This document shows positions 1 to 9,623 of a stretch of DNA of 64,000 nt, piece after piece. The notes beneath the pieces are model-generated. The model ran no database searches. It had not been told where the DNA came from and worked only from the letters and a program-made list of their open reading frames with translations. Source of the DNA: Mauremys mutica. Lineage: Eukaryota > Chordata > Testudines > Geoemydidae. Position 1 is the stretch's first letter, and every line of letters starts with the position of its first letter. The stretch is from positions 17,827,105 through 17,891,104 of the forward strand of contig NC_059081.1 of the NCBI RefSeq assembly GCF_020497125.1. The letters are read 5' to 3'. Both the position numbers and the translations under genes were made by a program.

Positions 1-412
1 AATATACTCCATAGTGAATCAGGAAATGAAGAGTGAACAATATGGCAGTGTGGAATTGTGCAGCCAAGGAGACAAGGGTGGGGACCCCAGAGCCAATATG
101 GAGACACAGAAACTTGTGGATCTCTTGAGATCTGTTCAGCTCTGTAGGAATCTACCCAGTTCCGAGAGTGGAAGCAGGTCTCATTTTGTGAGACAGTTAG
201 GAAAAACTCTCTACACCAGCCCCATAGACTGATACAGAGGAATCCTCGTAAGATCATTTCACGGCTCCAGCATTCCAGGCCTCCTCCAGCAGGTAATTCC
301 ACAGAAAGAGATTTCCTGAAACATTATTAATAGAATCCTGTTTCCATATCTTAGGTGTTAACATACACAACATTTGTAAAGTTTGCTATAAAAAATATAC
401 ATTCTTTTACAG
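1..412 (+). other. Intronic sequence upstream of the last ACMSD exon
   Basis: This stretch has no recognisable exon. It should be the 3' part of the last ACMSD intron, ending in the acceptor TTTTACAG just before the exon. The open frame at 14-232 has no family resemblance. Confidence 0.5.
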
Positions 413-475
413 GATAAACTCAAAGCTGGCAATGCTCTGGCATTTTTGGGTCTTGACAGAAAACAATTTGAATAA
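413..475 (+). CDS. ACMSD: ACMSD last coding exon (C-terminus), partial gene
   Basis: This exon follows a pyrimidine-rich tract ending in AG at 411-412 and encodes a C-terminal peptide ending in GLDRKQFE and TAA (473-475). It matches the end of vertebrate aminocarboxymuconate-semialdehyde decarboxylase, the cytosolic amidohydrolase-fold zinc enzyme of the kynurenine/de novo NAD pathway that diverts ACMS from quinolinate. Only 20 codons lie in the window, and no earlier exon is visible in bases 1-412. The assignment rests on the tail (KAGNALAFLGL) and on synteny, since ACMSD lies directly upstream of CCNT2 in human. An unrelated short exon is possible but unlikely. Confidence 0.85.
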   Translation, partial: DKLKAGNALAFLGLDRKQFE

Positions 476-556
476 CTTTAACAGAGACCAAATTTGTATC
501 CTTTTGTATATTTGTGTACATGCCTACATATGTGTATTTCTACCATTTCAATGTCA

Positions 557-562
557 AATAAA
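557..562 (+). other. AATAAA, candidate ACMSD poly(A) signal
   Basis: A canonical AATAAA lies 82 nt after the ACMSD stop codon, so the shortest 3' UTR would be about 100 nt. Another AATAAA occurs near 930. Use of either site cannot be judged from sequence. Confidence 0.5.
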
Positions 563-2011
563 ATCTACATATAAATGATAGTATTTACGGTATCCTCAAA
601 GTAAAAGCAAGGGCACTGGAAATCCACATGTGGGAATTTCCGTGTCCTAAGGATTTAGGTTGTACCTGCAGATTTTTGGGATCCCTGCTGTTCTACAGAG
701 ATTTCATTTCTTTCAGTTGTGATGATGATAACCGTCTGAATAGAAATCAATGCAGTGTTATCAATACCAAGTTTCTTGGGGGGGGAAATAGCTCAATGAG
801 AGTTGTGAATTTTCCCCCTTTATTTCAGTTGTTAACTATGAAACCTAATGATCATAATGTAAATATTAATACATAAATAATACACAGTGATATTCAATGT
901 TCCATTCACTTAAAAGGGTATTCTTCATGAATAAAGCTGCATGTTTTAAATGTGAAAATGTTAATGGTTGTTTCTAATTTTTTTTTTAAATTCTCAGTGT
1001 AGAACTCCTTCCTCAACTGACAAGATTATTTTCTTTATCTAGGATGTCCCAGTTTTCTTGGATGGTGAAGGGTAGGTTGAAACCTGGGCTTTCAGTATTG
1101 TTGGGTGACTGCCTGGACAACCTCTTTCTAAAAGCATTTTTAAGTTGCTGGAATGGTAATGCATTGCCCTTATTCTTTCCCCTCTCATTTGCTCAGGTTT
1201 CGGTACACTGCTACTTGTGAAGTCATAATCTCACTAGTTCTCTAGTCTTCCTTGCTTATTTTACATATTAGGAATTCAGGTCTTATCTATCTTATTTCTC
1301 CAAGAAGACTCTGTGGAAGAGTACAGAAATTCAATGGGAGCTAAGGGTGCTCAGCATCTTTAGTAGACACTCAGCACCTCACAGCACCAGGCCCTTAGAT
1401 AGATACATTCCAGGGTCTAAATGAATATACTACAAAGGAATTTAGGTGCCTAAAATCCCAGTTTTAGGTGACACTGTGATTCAAAACATCTCCACTCAGT
1501 TATTGCCTAACCTCACTAGGTGCCTAAGATTTTGCAGTAATTGTTCCCTAGACACCTATGTTTTTGCCTCTGGGCATGTGCACTGCTGCCTCACTCCAGG
1601 CACCCGGACATCTATCTCCCACCTAAACCCCAGGTCAATCCACAAAGCATGGGAGGGTAGGCATTCCTCTGCCAATCTTGCTGTAGGGTCCAATCTGGAA
1701 GGCGTGCTCAGAGGCTGCCTAACTTCACACAAAAACATCGGGGTGGGGGGAAGAGAAGGAAGACAGGGACTTCCTTTATAACCTTTAGTCCAGTGGTTAT
1801 GGTACTCACCCAGAATGTGGGAGACCTCCTGTTTCAAGTTTGTCCTCTGCTTGATGAGAAGGGATTTGAACAGGGGTACTCTACCTCTCCGGTAAATTCC
1901 CTAGCTACTTGTTTTAATTAAACTTCAAAGTGGAGACAGGGCAGCTTAATTTTCATAGCAGTCCCTTTCTCCCACCCTCCTTATAACCTTTTTGGCTTTG
2001 CTTCTTACAGA
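563..2011. other. ACMSD-CCNT2 intergenic DNA with degraded repeats
   Basis: No gene is recognised here. The part at about 1380-1880 looks like an old repeat: it contains the 'TTAGGTGCCTAA' motif type seen again near 62.6 kb, and near 1785-1850 a tRNA-like stretch (A-box-like 'TAGTCCAGTGGTTATGG' followed by a weak B-box), suggesting a worn tRNA-derived SINE. The small ORFs here lack conserved motifs. Confidence 0.4.
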
Positions 2012-2160
2012 TGTTTAAATAGACAAGGTGGCTGGGGTGATACATTTTAATGGACCAACTTTTGTTGGTGAGAGAGAAGTTTCGAGCCACACAGGGATCT
2101 TCTTCAGGTCTGGGAAAGGAAGTCTCAGTGTCTCAGCAAAATGCAAGGTGGAACAGATTG
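2012..2160 (+). repeat. Common sauropsid dispersed repeat ('GTTGGTGAGAGAG' family)
   Basis: The segment carries the hairpin CCAACTTTTGTTGG followed by TGAGAGAGAAGTTTCGAG and TCTTCTTCAGGTCTGGGAAAGG, a string I know as recurrent in turtle and other sauropsid genomes. The class is uncertain; a Penelope-like or SINE origin is possible. Only this partial copy is present. Confidence 0.5.
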
Positions 2161-2329
2161 TTTAGCATAAGTAGTTAATACATACTGTAAGGGACCATTC
2201 AAGTATGAAAGCACTGATGAGATTCTAATTACAAACACCTATCACTATAGTTAAAAATAGCCTCTGGAGCAGCTGAATCTTAAAGGTGATCAACAACTAG
2301 GCTCGGAGCCAGTTAGAGACAGAAAGATT

Positions 2330-2420
2330 ACATCATCCAGTTCATCTTTGTCCTTGCAGGATTCTTCCCTATTCTACATTTACTAGTGTTCTGTCAAGTC
2401 AGTGCTGGAATATTTAATAA
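2330..2420 (+). repeat. Possible CR1/L3-like 3' fragment
   Basis: The text around 'CATCCAGTTCATCTTTGTCCTTGCAGGATTCTTCCCTA' (read in parts) resembles an old CR1/L3 3' region of amniotes. It is short and diverged, so the call is tentative. The flanking 2420-3000 shows no gene. Confidence 0.3.
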
Positions 2421-3002
2421 GCCAGAACACAGTTCCAGGAGTAAATATGAGACCAAAACACATCAGAATTCCATTGAGATGTGGTGGCATGAAGAGACTC
2501 CCCCAACTCTTATTCTGACCAATGATGGTCTGCCCTATATAAGAGCTAGATATTATCATCATCATAACAAATCTCCATGACATAGCCTGCCTCTTTTTCC
2601 CTCCCTCTCTACAGCTAGAATCTCTGCCCCCCCGCCCGCTCTCTCACTATGGCAGGCACCATAAGGTGCATTAGTTAGTTTGAGCAGAGCACACACATCG
2701 AGACCTGTTCTCTTTCCCAGTCCTGCTGCCTCTTTGCATAAATCTCTTCCTCTTCAGGTCTTGCTGTTCATGCTCTAAGGAACAGAAAAGAGGTACCACT
2801 AGTAGATAGATCACTGGGACAAAAACAGAGAAAAAGTATCGTCAGCAGGGTTGGAGCTTCTAGATCCCCTGCATAGACCTCTGCCTCTTGAACTACTGGA
2901 AGAACTGGAGTGCTGGTGGTAATGTGATGAGTACAGCTGTCTTTCAAGCAGTTGACCTCGGTTTGATTCCCAGCCAATTCAGTAATGAGTTTTAGGTGAG
3001 GG

Positions 3003-3150
3003 GGGTGGTCTAGTGGTTAAGGAACTAGCCTGGGATTCAGACAATGTGGGTACTATGCCCTGGGACTGCACTGCACAGACTTCCTGTGTGACCTGGAGCA
3101 CTTTGTACCTTCATTCCCATTTAGGTAATAGCATTAAGAGAGGAACTGAT
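3003..3150 (+). repeat. tRNA-derived CORE/MIR-like SINE
   Basis: It opens with an A-box-like 'TGGTCTAGTGGTTAAGG', continues with 'CTAGCCTGGGATTCAGA', and has the core 'GACTTCCTGTGTGACCT' typical of MIR-type or turtle tRNA-derived SINEs. The B box is poorly preserved. No tail or target-site duplication is obvious. Confidence 0.55.
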
Positions 3151-3327
3151 AGGAATAGTAGGTTGTCATCTTCAGTGTAGACCAACAGAGGCGACGCTTT
3201 CCAGTTGATTTCACAGCACTAGTATAACCTCAATAGTATTCATCACCATTTATTTTTGACAGGTTTCTACGCCCAATTTAAGACTTATGTCCCGCCCTCT
3301 GTCTCCGTTTCTGTTCATGTATAGGTC

Positions 3328-3660
3328 TCATGCCGTTAGCTATTTTGAAAGGGTTTTTAAAAAAAAATTTCTTATGTTTGGCCGGGGGAATGTTGCGTGC
3401 TTGTGCTTTGATATGCTTGGCTGGATATTGTGAGAGAGCTTAAAGGAAAGGAGGTTTTTTAAAAAGCAAGATTTTTGGTTAGGTTTAGCTGTCGGCCATT
3501 TTGAAAGAAAAAAATATTATTTTTGGATAGCGGGAATGTTGTGTGCTTGTTTTTTGAAAAGTTTAGAGAAAAAGCATGAAAGACTAGAGGCTGGTTATGA
3601 AAGATTTACAAAAAGAAAGATTTTGGTTAGGTTTAGAGGAAAAAAGGAAAGAAAGGTTAT
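3328..3660 (+). repeat. Imperfect tandem repeats at the left end of the Polinton
   Basis: Two related motifs recur about 150-160 bp apart. 'GGGGGAATGTTGCGTGCTTG' at about 3383 is echoed by 'GCGGGAATGTTGTGTGCTTG' at about 3532, and 'AGATTTTTGGTTAGGTTTAG' at about 3470 by 'AGATTTTGGTTAGGTTTAGA' at about 3620. They lie outside the coding part, where Polintons carry their terminal inverted repeats. No matching inverted copy was found at the right end. The following AT-rich stretch to about 3900 has no gene. Confidence 0.5.
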
Positions 3661-3904
3661 TAAATAGAAGAAAGCAGCAATAGTTTTTAAAGATTAGTAA
3701 ACACATGATAAAAAGATCCTTTTTTGTTAGAATTAAAAAAATACTTTAGAGAAAAACAAGTTATTTTGAAATAAGAGGAAAATATAAAGGTAGGTTAAGA
3801 AAAGAGAATGTTAAGAGTTATTTTGAAATATTAAATAAAAAATAAAAATATTAAGATAGGTTATTTAGATAAAGAAACCAGCTAGGAATTTAAGGGGGAA
3901 GAAT

Positions 3905-6140
3905 CTGTCAGGGAATTTGTTCGAACCTTTGAAGACAATTGCTTTAAGGGGATACACTTTTATCGCTCATAATGCTAATGGCTACAATTATTATTTTATC
4001 CTCAGACAATTGTTTAAAGAAAAATGGCTGTCAGCCCCGTAATGCAAGGTGGGAATGTGTGTAATGGTGCTGGACTTAGACATCAGATTTATAGATTCTT
4101 TAAATTTTCTTCCCATGAAACTCAGCAAGTTACCCAAGGCTATGGGGTTTGAGGGAGTCAAGGGGTATTTTCCACACTTTGGAGTATAATACATGATGCC
4201 TGAAGGGAAAAAAAGGGATTTCTGAACTGGTACCAACACAATCGCCAAAACAAATTCAATCTCCAGAAAGAACTGGACTATTATTGTCAAAAAGATGTTG
4301 AAATTTTACAAGAGGCTTCTGATCGGTTCAGAAAAGTCATGAAAATGACAAAAAAGCAGATTGTTAAAAACCCAGGAGATGGTAACTAAGTGTACAGACC
4401 CCTTTCAGTACCTTACATTAGCACCAATATCCATGGCCATGTACCACTTCAATTTTTTAAAACCATGAACCATAGTCCTTCTACCATTAGATAGTTACCA
4501 CAAGCCGCAAAAGAGAGATTCCACGCCGGCCAATCAATGGTTGCTTTACATAGCCCACACAGAGAACATTTACATCCAACATGCTTTGCAGGGTGGGGAG
4601 TTTAATGCGGGGTCCTATTTTTTGGATGGTTATGCCATCATAGCCTGTAAACCTATGGCCTTTGAATTTAATGGTTTTTTTTTCTCACGGATGCCCTGTC
4701 TGCTATTGTGAAAATTATTACAATCCATTGCTTAATGTTACCTACAGCCAGCTGTTCAACCGAACCATGATTAAGGCTGAATTTTTTAAAAGACATGGGT
4801 CTGAGGTAAAGACCATATGGGAACACGAATGGAAGACTATGCTACCTAACGATAACTGGGTGGGAGCTTTTTTATGAGAAAAAAAACCTTTGGTTCCTAG
4901 AGATGCCCTTTACAGAGGTAGAGCAAACACCATCTGTCTGTATTACAAACCGCAGCCCGTAGAGCAGATTCATTACTACGATTTTACCAGTCTCTACCCT
5001 TTTGTTAACAAGACTAAACAATACCCAGTGGGGCACCCCATTATCGTGTATGAGGATTCTGGGGATATCATCTGTACTTTGGCATTGCCAAAATTAAAGT
5101 GTACCCTCCAAGAGGCCTATATTTCCCCATTTTACTGTACAGAGTCGGGAGTAAACTAATTCCCCTGTGCATCCTTTGTGCAGAAACAAAACAAAAGGAT
5201 CGCTGCATGTACAGTCTGGAGGAGAGGGCTTTAACAGGGACTTGGTGCACGACAGAGCTGGTGGAGGCTTTAGACAAAGGGTACAGGATTGCTGAGATTT
5301 ATGAAATCTGGCACTTTAACTGCTCTTCAGATACCCTGTTTTCAGACTACATTAAAATGCACCCAAGACAGAAACAACAGGCCTTGGGGTTCCCTCACTG
5401 GTGTACAGACAAATTGAAAAAAAAACACAGAACAGTACATTAAAGAGTACCGTGAAAGAGAAGGCATGTGTCTGCGTCTAAACAGGATTAAGGAAACCCT
5501 GCAAAAAGATATATCTCAAAGCTGTTTTTAAATTCCTTGGGGGGGAAATTTGGTCAGCGAACAAATTTAACACCAGTATAATGATGGACCCCGCCGGGCT
5601 CTTCGAGTACGTTTTTGTACCTTAAAATGATGTCTCATCATGCAAGTTTATTGACAATGACAAGGCTGTAATATCTTGGAAATACACAAAAGAACGCTGC
5701 ACCCTTTCCAGCAATACTAACGTATTTATCGCATGCTTTACCACCGCTTATGCCAGGCTAGAGGTCTACCATCTGTTAGATCGTTTACAGGAGTGGTGTC
5801 TTTACCACGATACAGATTCTGTAATTTTTGTAAGTAAAGAAGGGGCATGGAACCCAACCCTACGGGATTATTTAGGTGATCTGACCAGTGAAATACCTCC
5901 AGATGAACACATTGTGAAGTTTGTGTCAGCTGGTTCTAAAACATACGGGTACAAACTGTCTAGCGGTAAGACCTGTATGAAAGTAAAAGGGATCATGCTC
6001 AACTCAGGGAATAGCGAGCAAATTTATTTTGAAAATTTAAAATTCCTCGTCTGGGATTACCCCATGGGAGAGGTCTCAAAAGAGATTGTGGGGGGAAAAA
6101 AACAGAAAGTCATTAACGACAAAAGAGACGGATTTTAAAA
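3905..6140 (+). pseudogene. Protein-primed family-B DNA polymerase (Polinton PolB), broken
   Basis: Translation in three alternating frames shows the order expected of Polinton/adintovirus PolB. A 3'-5' exonuclease region (about 3905-4370) has RFxxxLNFLP-like and YYCQKDVEIL motifs. The palm has motif A YDFTSLYPFVN (4977-5009), a damaged motif B around KFLGGKFGQR (about 5527-5560), and motif C YHDTDS (5803-5820), the metal-binding aspartates of motifs A and C being intact. A thumb-like tail to about 6140 ends in LPYGY. The longest clean pieces are 4662-4877, 4890-5159, 5099-5443 and 5914-6138. There are at least four frame changes and several stops, and the N-terminus is missing or unrecognisable. 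In an active element it would replicate the linear genome from a terminal protein. It lies 18 nt upstream of the ATPase remnant on the same strand. Confidence 0.88.
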
Positions 6141-6158
6141 CTTTGCCATACGGATATT

Positions 6159-6798
6159 ATGGTGAAGAGCCATGTTCAGTTTGTTCACCCCTTTTCCTGT
6201 TTGCTTTGTGATCCTTCGAATTCTAGAAAATCATTTTATATAAAGCAATTGTTAGAAAACAGCAATAAGCTGTTACTGTGCATGCCTGAAAATCTTGTGT
6301 GGTCTTGTAGCTGTTGGCAATCATTGTATAAAGAGCTGTTGCAAAATTTCCACCTATTACATTTTTGGAAGGTTTACCTGATACTTTTAATGATTAACAG
6401 TTATTTCCTAGTAATAAAGTGAATATCGTTATTATAGATGATCTAATAGAGTGTGCTTCTGAAAGGTGTGAAATTGAGAAAGCCTTTAACAAATATGTTC
6501 ACCACAGGAACCTAAGTATTATGTACACTGTGCAAAACAGTTTTGTCAGGGGAAAAAAACCCAAACAATTAATTTAAATACTAAGTATATGGTTCTTTTA
6601 AAAAACAACAACAACAAAAACCCCAATAAACTGCAAATAACCACTTTGTCCCGGCAAATGTACCCTGGTAAAACACAACTCTTTCTGGAGGCTTTTGAGG
6701 ATGCTACCAAAAATCCCTATGGGTACCTGCTGGTGGATTTAAGTGCTTCAATGCCTGAAGCCTTCAGGTTAAGAACAGGCCTTTTCCCCCCAGACTGA
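6159..6798 (+). pseudogene. FtsK/HerA-type genome-packaging ATPase (Polinton), broken
   Basis: The remnant begins at an ATG with HVQFVHPFSCLLCDPSNSRKS, in which the Walker A segment (6210-6233) reads DPSNSRKS: the two loop glycines expected for a GxxxSGKS-type P-loop are gone. Walker B NIVIIDD is at about 6422-6442 in a second frame, followed by the family-typical HHRNLSIMYTVQNSF. A third frame (6589-6798) gives QITTLSRQMYPGKTQLFLEA and ends in FRLRTGLFPPD and TGA. So one gene is split over three frames. The family packages DNA into capsids. The combination with PolB, protease and capsid protein makes the assignment firm, while ATP binding by this copy would be impossible. Confidence 0.85.
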
Positions 6799-6877
6799 CG
6801 CTGTGTATACACCTTAAAAAAATAAATATTTTTATCAAACCCCCTTTTTAAAAAAGTGTAGTCCCCCCCCAACAATC

Positions 6878-7204
6878 ATGTCTAGTTGTGTGCAGAGAAA
6901 CCTGGCTCTTTTAAGATTCTTCATCAAAGCCAAACTGCAGCAAAGGAAGGCTATTCTATGCTTGGCTTCTTACAACCTGGTAGCGACCATCTCAGAAATA
7001 GCGCTCAATACATGAAAAGGAAACGTTCCTCTGAAACCCTGACAAATAAGCGTACTAAAAAGAAAACGGGGGATTATTAAAAAGCGGAGCGATAAAAGGG
7101 TATCCCTCAAAAGAAAAAAGCTATTTGTAAAACAGGCCAGGGGCTTTATTGGTCCTTTGTTGAGCTTTGCACTCCCTCTACTGTCAGCCCTTTTAATTAA
7201 CTGA
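6878..7204 (+). pseudogene. Small basic/hydrophobic Polinton protein of unknown function, broken
   Basis: From the ATG at 6878 the frame reads through ALLRFFIKAKLQQRKAIL and AISEIALN-like text ('VATISEIALNT'), then a stop. In other frames it continues with a Lys/Arg-rich part (RKRGIIKKRSDKRVSLKRKK) and a hydrophobic, proline-bearing C-terminus (FIGPLLSFALPLLSALLIN) ending in TGA at 7202-7204. A short basic protein with a hydrophobic tail occurs at this place in related elements and has been likened to adenovirus core protein X; that likeness is recalled, not tested. There are at least two frame changes. It could bind packaged DNA or act at membranes; I cannot decide. Confidence 0.6.
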
Positions 7205-7206
7205 TA

Positions 7207-7827
7207 ATGGAACATGCTGAAAAATTGTACCTCATTTCTAGTCATCAGTTAGAACAAATAAAATGCGCCTCTAGCTGTGAAGAAAATATCAGAACTACAA
7301 CCACTCCCCAATTGGATTCAGAGATGAAAGACATTCATCAAAGATAGAGTTTATCCAAGTACGAAAAGACTAAACTTTACAAGAGGGTCCTGCAAAGATA
7401 CCTGGTATTGCTCAAGCAAGGTGAAGCAGAAAATACTAAAATAGGTCTCTTTCTCCCTGAGCAATAGCAAGAGGAAATTAAACCTCCCGAAGTTGAGGGG
7501 GAATTCATCAGACTTTGTTATTTGGGAGATACTGGAGGGGGGGGGGGGTAAATCCTTGCTATAAGAAAAAAGCTGAAATATTGTTAAATAAACTCAAGAC
7601 AGCATAAAGATGTTTCTTCTTGGGCCAATAATGGAAGTTTTGTGTATCGGGGGGAAGTCGTTGCAGGGTCTCTCATGCTCGATTTAGTCAGGGGGGTAAC
7701 TGGCTTTTATTCTTTCACTAACAATAGGACTCCTAAAGGGTGGAATTTTTTTATGAAAGACTTGGCAGAGCTGAATGTGCCTATGTCCACTGTAGGACAT
7801 GTTACCATTAAAGAGTTTTTAGAATGA
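7207..7827 (+). pseudogene. Conserved Polinton ORF with LQRYL motif, function unknown, broken
   Basis: The ATG at 7207 lies 2 nt after the preceding stop. Reading one frame gives MEHAEKLYLIS, then LDSEMKDI, an in-frame TAG, YEKTKLYKRVLQRYLVLLKQG, a second TAG, and a run of 12 G (7537-7548) running straight into TAA. After a local frame disturbance the original frame resumes as VYRGEVVAGSLMLDLV and PKGWNFFMKDLAELNVP, ending at 7825-7827. The SEM...Y..VLQRYL block and the PKGW block recur in Polinton-derived proteins of other animals, with no assigned function that I know of. The helical, charged make-up suggests a structural or scaffold role, but that is a guess. Confidence 0.6.
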
Positions 7828-7927
7828 CTAAAAACAGGTCTAGAGCCTGCCAAGGCCATAAGTAGCATCACCCCGTTTAAAAAATGTACCTGCTAAAAAA
7901 CAAAAGCTCAATTGGTTGACAGTGTAA

Positions 7928-7965
7928 AATAAAAGACTTGAACAAAAATCAACATATGCTTTATT
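7928..7965. other. Back-to-back poly(A) signals between converging Polinton arms
   Basis: AATAAA on the plus strand (7928-7933) serves the rightward genes. On the minus strand AATAAA (7965-7960) overlaps the stop codon of the protease gene. The two signals are 26 nt apart in convergent orientation. That is a compact, virus-like transcription end region. Activity is inferred only from the motif and position. Confidence 0.6.
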
Positions 7966-8657
7966 GATGCGCCCCTTTAAACTCACAACAAGACAAACAC
8001 GTCTGGACATGTTGAAACATGTTTGGAACAAGTCTGGTCACACCTGACTTTTTCCCTTTTACAAACTGCACCACCGTCCGGTCATTTTCTGGTAAATCAT
8101 TGGTATACAATTTTAAAATGCGCTCAAATGATAAAACCCTATTATGTTGCTTTAAAAAAATATACACCTCTACCTCGATATAACGCTGTCCTCAAGAGCC
8201 AAAAAAATCTTACCGCGTTATAGGTGAAACCGCGTTATATCGAACTTGCTTTGATCCACCGGAGTGCGTGGCCCTGCCCCCCCGGAGCACTCCTTTACCA
8301 CATTATATCCGAATTCATGTTATATCGGGTTGCGTTATATCGAGGTAGAGGTGTATAGACAATGATAACCGCATGACAACATTATTAGAGTTACGATTTT
8401 AAAAAGTCATAATAGATTTAGGAAAAAAGTTACTGTCTGGGGGAAATCCATAGGAGTCAAAGAACTCGCCCGGCCCCTGCTTTGGTAAATAGGTGGCCAG
8501 CCAGCCAGTGTTCCCTGGGTAAGTCATGGGGGTGCGTGTTAACAATAAGCCCCAAAGGTCTTCTGGACACAGACCCCTTTTGGAGCAAGTCATTAGGAAA
8601 AACATCTAAAAAAGAAGCATCCTTTGATAAAATACATCTTAGCTGCATGGTGTTCAT
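7961..8657 (-). pseudogene. Adenain-like cysteine protease (Polinton PRO), broken
   Basis: The ATG (8657-8655) lies 2 nt after the capsid gene stop. The first frame gives MNTMQLRCILSKD, VNTHPHD and EHWLA, with the catalytic-type His at codon 8510-8508. A second frame gives GEFFDSYGFPP (the acidic-residue segment), and a third gives CGYHC (8373-8359), whose first Cys fits the nucleophile of adenovirus-type proteases. A Tigger-like MITE (8165-8353) is inserted about five bases after this motif. Past it the gene resumes with LSFERILKLYTNDLPENDRT and ends QTCLSCCEFKGAHQ and TAA. Adenain-like proteases mature capsid precursors. Two frame changes and one insertion break the gene, although His and Cys are both still encoded. 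Confidence 0.82.
8163..8355. mobile_element. Tigger/mariner-like MITE (copy 1) inserted in the protease gene
   Basis: The 189-bp element (8165-8353) has terminal inverted repeats CACCTCTACCTCGATATAAC and its reverse complement, flanked by TA on both sides (8163-8164 and 8354-8355), the mariner-type target duplication. Internal 'CGTTATATCG' repeats can fold. A second copy lies at 20911-21089. It carries no coding capacity. It must have arrived after the Polinton integrated. Confidence 0.88.
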
Positions 8658-8659
8658 AA

Positions 8660-9560
8660 TCACATATAGTCAAACAGGATGTTTCTTCTATGGTTCACTT
8701 CAAGTACATTATCAAAAACCCCATACACTATCATGTTAACCGTAGAGAGCAGCACCACTGCAAACCGAATCTCCGCTCTCAGGTTTCCAGTTTTAATCAG
8801 AGAATGATTAGCGCACTCCTAGTCCGGGGTCAGACTGAAGGCATACAGCATGTAACTCTGGGCAAATTCACGATGGTCAGTCAAGAGTGATCTGTCTTTT
8901 ACATATTTCCCAATCACCTGCACGAGCTGCATGTACTCCCTCATGCAGTTTCCATTCTCAAAATCAGGTCGTAGGGGTTTCGCTGGCACCTGTTCACCAT
9001 CCACATACATATTTAAAGTTAAAAGAGTTTTTAACATAGCTGCCATTGAAGGTGTCATTATCGATAAACCTGATTACGAGCTGCTTTGGGTAACTGTCCC
9101 AAAAAAGGTTTTCCTGGTTACTGACAACTGCCGGCCAGAATGCTAAACATCTTTATGCTCACCCTGTCTACCGGGTACTTAGCACTGGCGGTCATTAGAG
9201 CATCCACATGCTCCAAGCCAACCCCTGGTGTCACTTTCACCGGTTTTACAAACAGGGACACTGAAATAATATGAACAGGAGTACTTGTGGCACCTTATAA
9301 TTCTGGTTGGCATTCCCGATCACAAGGCAAAGAACATCTTTGCTATGCATCAGTTTAATTTTCAAGTCCATGCCATTCCATCAGCAGTTTTTCTTGAAAA
9401 AAAACCCAATCACTGTGTAGAGGCCCCAAAAAAATCCAGCTTCCTGCTGCCAGCCACTCGTCTGGCCCTGCGCATAGACCCCTCATTACCTGCACCATCC
9501 AAAATGGTGCTTTCGTGGGCCCCCACCATGTCTTTATAAAACCCTCCTGTTGGCCAGACT
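8660..9560 (-). pseudogene. Major capsid protein (double jelly roll, hexon-like) of the Polinton, broken and 5'-deleted
   Basis: From about 9560 downward the minus strand reads PTGGFYKDMVGAHE, then SRKLDFFGA, LKIKLMHSKDVLCL, SLFVKPVKVTPGV and YPVDRVSIK in shifting frames. Then comes a clean block MTPSMAAMLKTL, VDGEQVPAKPLRPDFE, YMLYAFSLTPD (9058-8819). It finishes, after one stop, with GNLRAEIRFAVVLLSTVNMI and NILFDYM-TGA (stop 8662-8660). The VDGEQVP..PLQPDF and AFDLTPD-type motifs are the hallmark of Polinton/adintovirus capsid proteins. Roughly the first 150 residues usual for the family are absent: the start of another gene abuts directly. It would have formed the icosahedral shell. Confidence 0.85.
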
Positions 9561-9623
9561 ATTTTGAGGAAAAGCCCCCACAGAGGCGATGCTGGGTAAA
9601 GTAACGTAACTCACTTCAGTCAT
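9550..9623 (-). pseudogene. N-terminal remnant of another conserved Polinton ORF (YVTLPS motif)
   Basis: An ATG at 9623-9621, 13 nt past the integrase stop, opens a frame MTEVSYVTLPSIASVGAFPQ, after which the text changes frame and becomes the middle of the capsid gene. The 'YVTLPS' start is one I associate with a separate capsid-associated (penton-like or minor capsid) protein encoded beside the major capsid gene in related elements. Its body and the capsid N-terminus therefore seem to be lost in one deletion near 9550-9560. The identity is tentative. Confidence 0.45.
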
